NCBI GenBank assembly: GCA_024398935.1
Contig: JAKSIH010000024.1
Span: 1 to 43,321 of the forward strand
DNA length: 43,321 nucleotides
Direction of reading: 5' to 3'
From: Fibrobacter sp.
Lineage (GTDB): Bacteria > Fibrobacterota > Fibrobacteria > Fibrobacterales > Fibrobacteraceae
This document shows positions 43,227 to 43,321 of this stretch, one piece after another. Position 1 is the stretch's first letter, and each line of letters starts with the position of its first letter. Position numbers and translations under genes: made by a program. The notes under the pieces are model-generated. The model had not been told where the DNA came from. It did no database searches and was given only the letters and a program-made list of their open reading frames with translations.

Positions 43227-43321
43227 CTAAGTTTTGTCTTCGCCGCGGAGCATGATGACCTTACCGGTGCGGATGTATTCGACGATTTCGAACTTCTGGC
43301 ACAGGCTCTTCATGGCATCGA
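43227..43321 (-). CDS. ilvN: acetolactate synthase small subunit, C-terminal end
   Basis: Only the last 30 or so codons are inside the window. They read AMKSLCQKFEIVEYIRTGK followed by VIMLRGEDKT and the stop. The pattern EIVEYIRTGK...LRG matches the end of the regulatory subunit (IlvN/IlvH) of acetohydroxyacid synthase, which confers valine feedback control. The rest lies beyond the right edge. Short match, so moderately sure. Confidence 0.65.
   Translation of the reverse strand, partial: DAMKSLCQKFEIVEYIRTGKVIMLRGEDKT

Overview
The window looks like a chromosomal segment of a Fibrobacter species (Fibrobacterota, F. succinogenes or a close relative). The evidence is the style of its secreted proteins (lipoproteins with long Ser-rich linkers, one ending in a FISUMP domain), a set of plant cell-wall enzymes (GH53, GH74, PL1 and a DUF4832 pair), C-terminal sorting-like tails, and a tmRNA tag reading ADENYALAA. 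Assignments rest on motif recognition by eye; no database search was run.

Layout. 1-5.2 kb: 3' end of htpG, an LPP20-like lipoprotein overlapping a TlpA-like thioredoxin, pth, a DUF456 membrane protein and guaB. 5.4-12.8 kb: a tandem pair of DUF4832-type lipoproteins, a degenerate RNase H-like protein, a small lipoprotein, a HAD phosphatase carrying repeat-derived inserts, a TonB-C-like secreted protein and a PD-(D/E)XK-like protein. 12.8-18.2 kb: gatA with a DUF4321 gene, ung, a CAP-domain lipoprotein and a THUMP-like methyltransferase. Two intergenic spaces here carry five copies of a 42-bp inverted repeat. 18.2-23.6 kb: a nuclease-gene fragment, two envelope proteins (one the FISUMP lipoprotein with 17 Cys repeats), an unknown protein and a Rpn/PDDEXK_2 gene broken by one stop codon. 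23.7-30.2 kb: a GH53 galactanase, a sigma-like regulator with a long leader, and the aromatic cluster chorismate mutase-tyrA-aroA-like-nadK. 30.2-31.4 kb: an ssrA array. 31.5-43.3 kb: an SDR enzyme, an Fe-alcohol dehydrogenase, GH74 xyloglucanase, PL1 pectate lyase, yicC, a metX-metW fusion, an acidic unknown protein and the 3' end of an acetolactate synthase small subunit gene.

Most unusual points. (1) The ssrA locus holds one intact tmRNA with its own promoter and terminator, a nearly identical downstream copy with a 1-nt T-stem deletion, and a third tmRNA-like 5' end upstream. The second and third copies carry homologous structured inserts, both exactly 96 nt, at the same position. (2) Five 42-bp inverted repeats (11-bp arms, always a 20-bp spacer) lie in two clusters, one just upstream of the PD-(D/E)XK-like gene. 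(3) An intergenic palindromic repeat family (GTCATTCTGA ... GAATCCA with a variable hairpin) also occurs inside coding sequence, where it encodes part of a signal peptide and Ser-rich linker. (4) Many starts have a TAYATT-like -10 box 5-11 bp upstream and no Shine-Dalgarno sequence, which suggests leaderless mRNAs.
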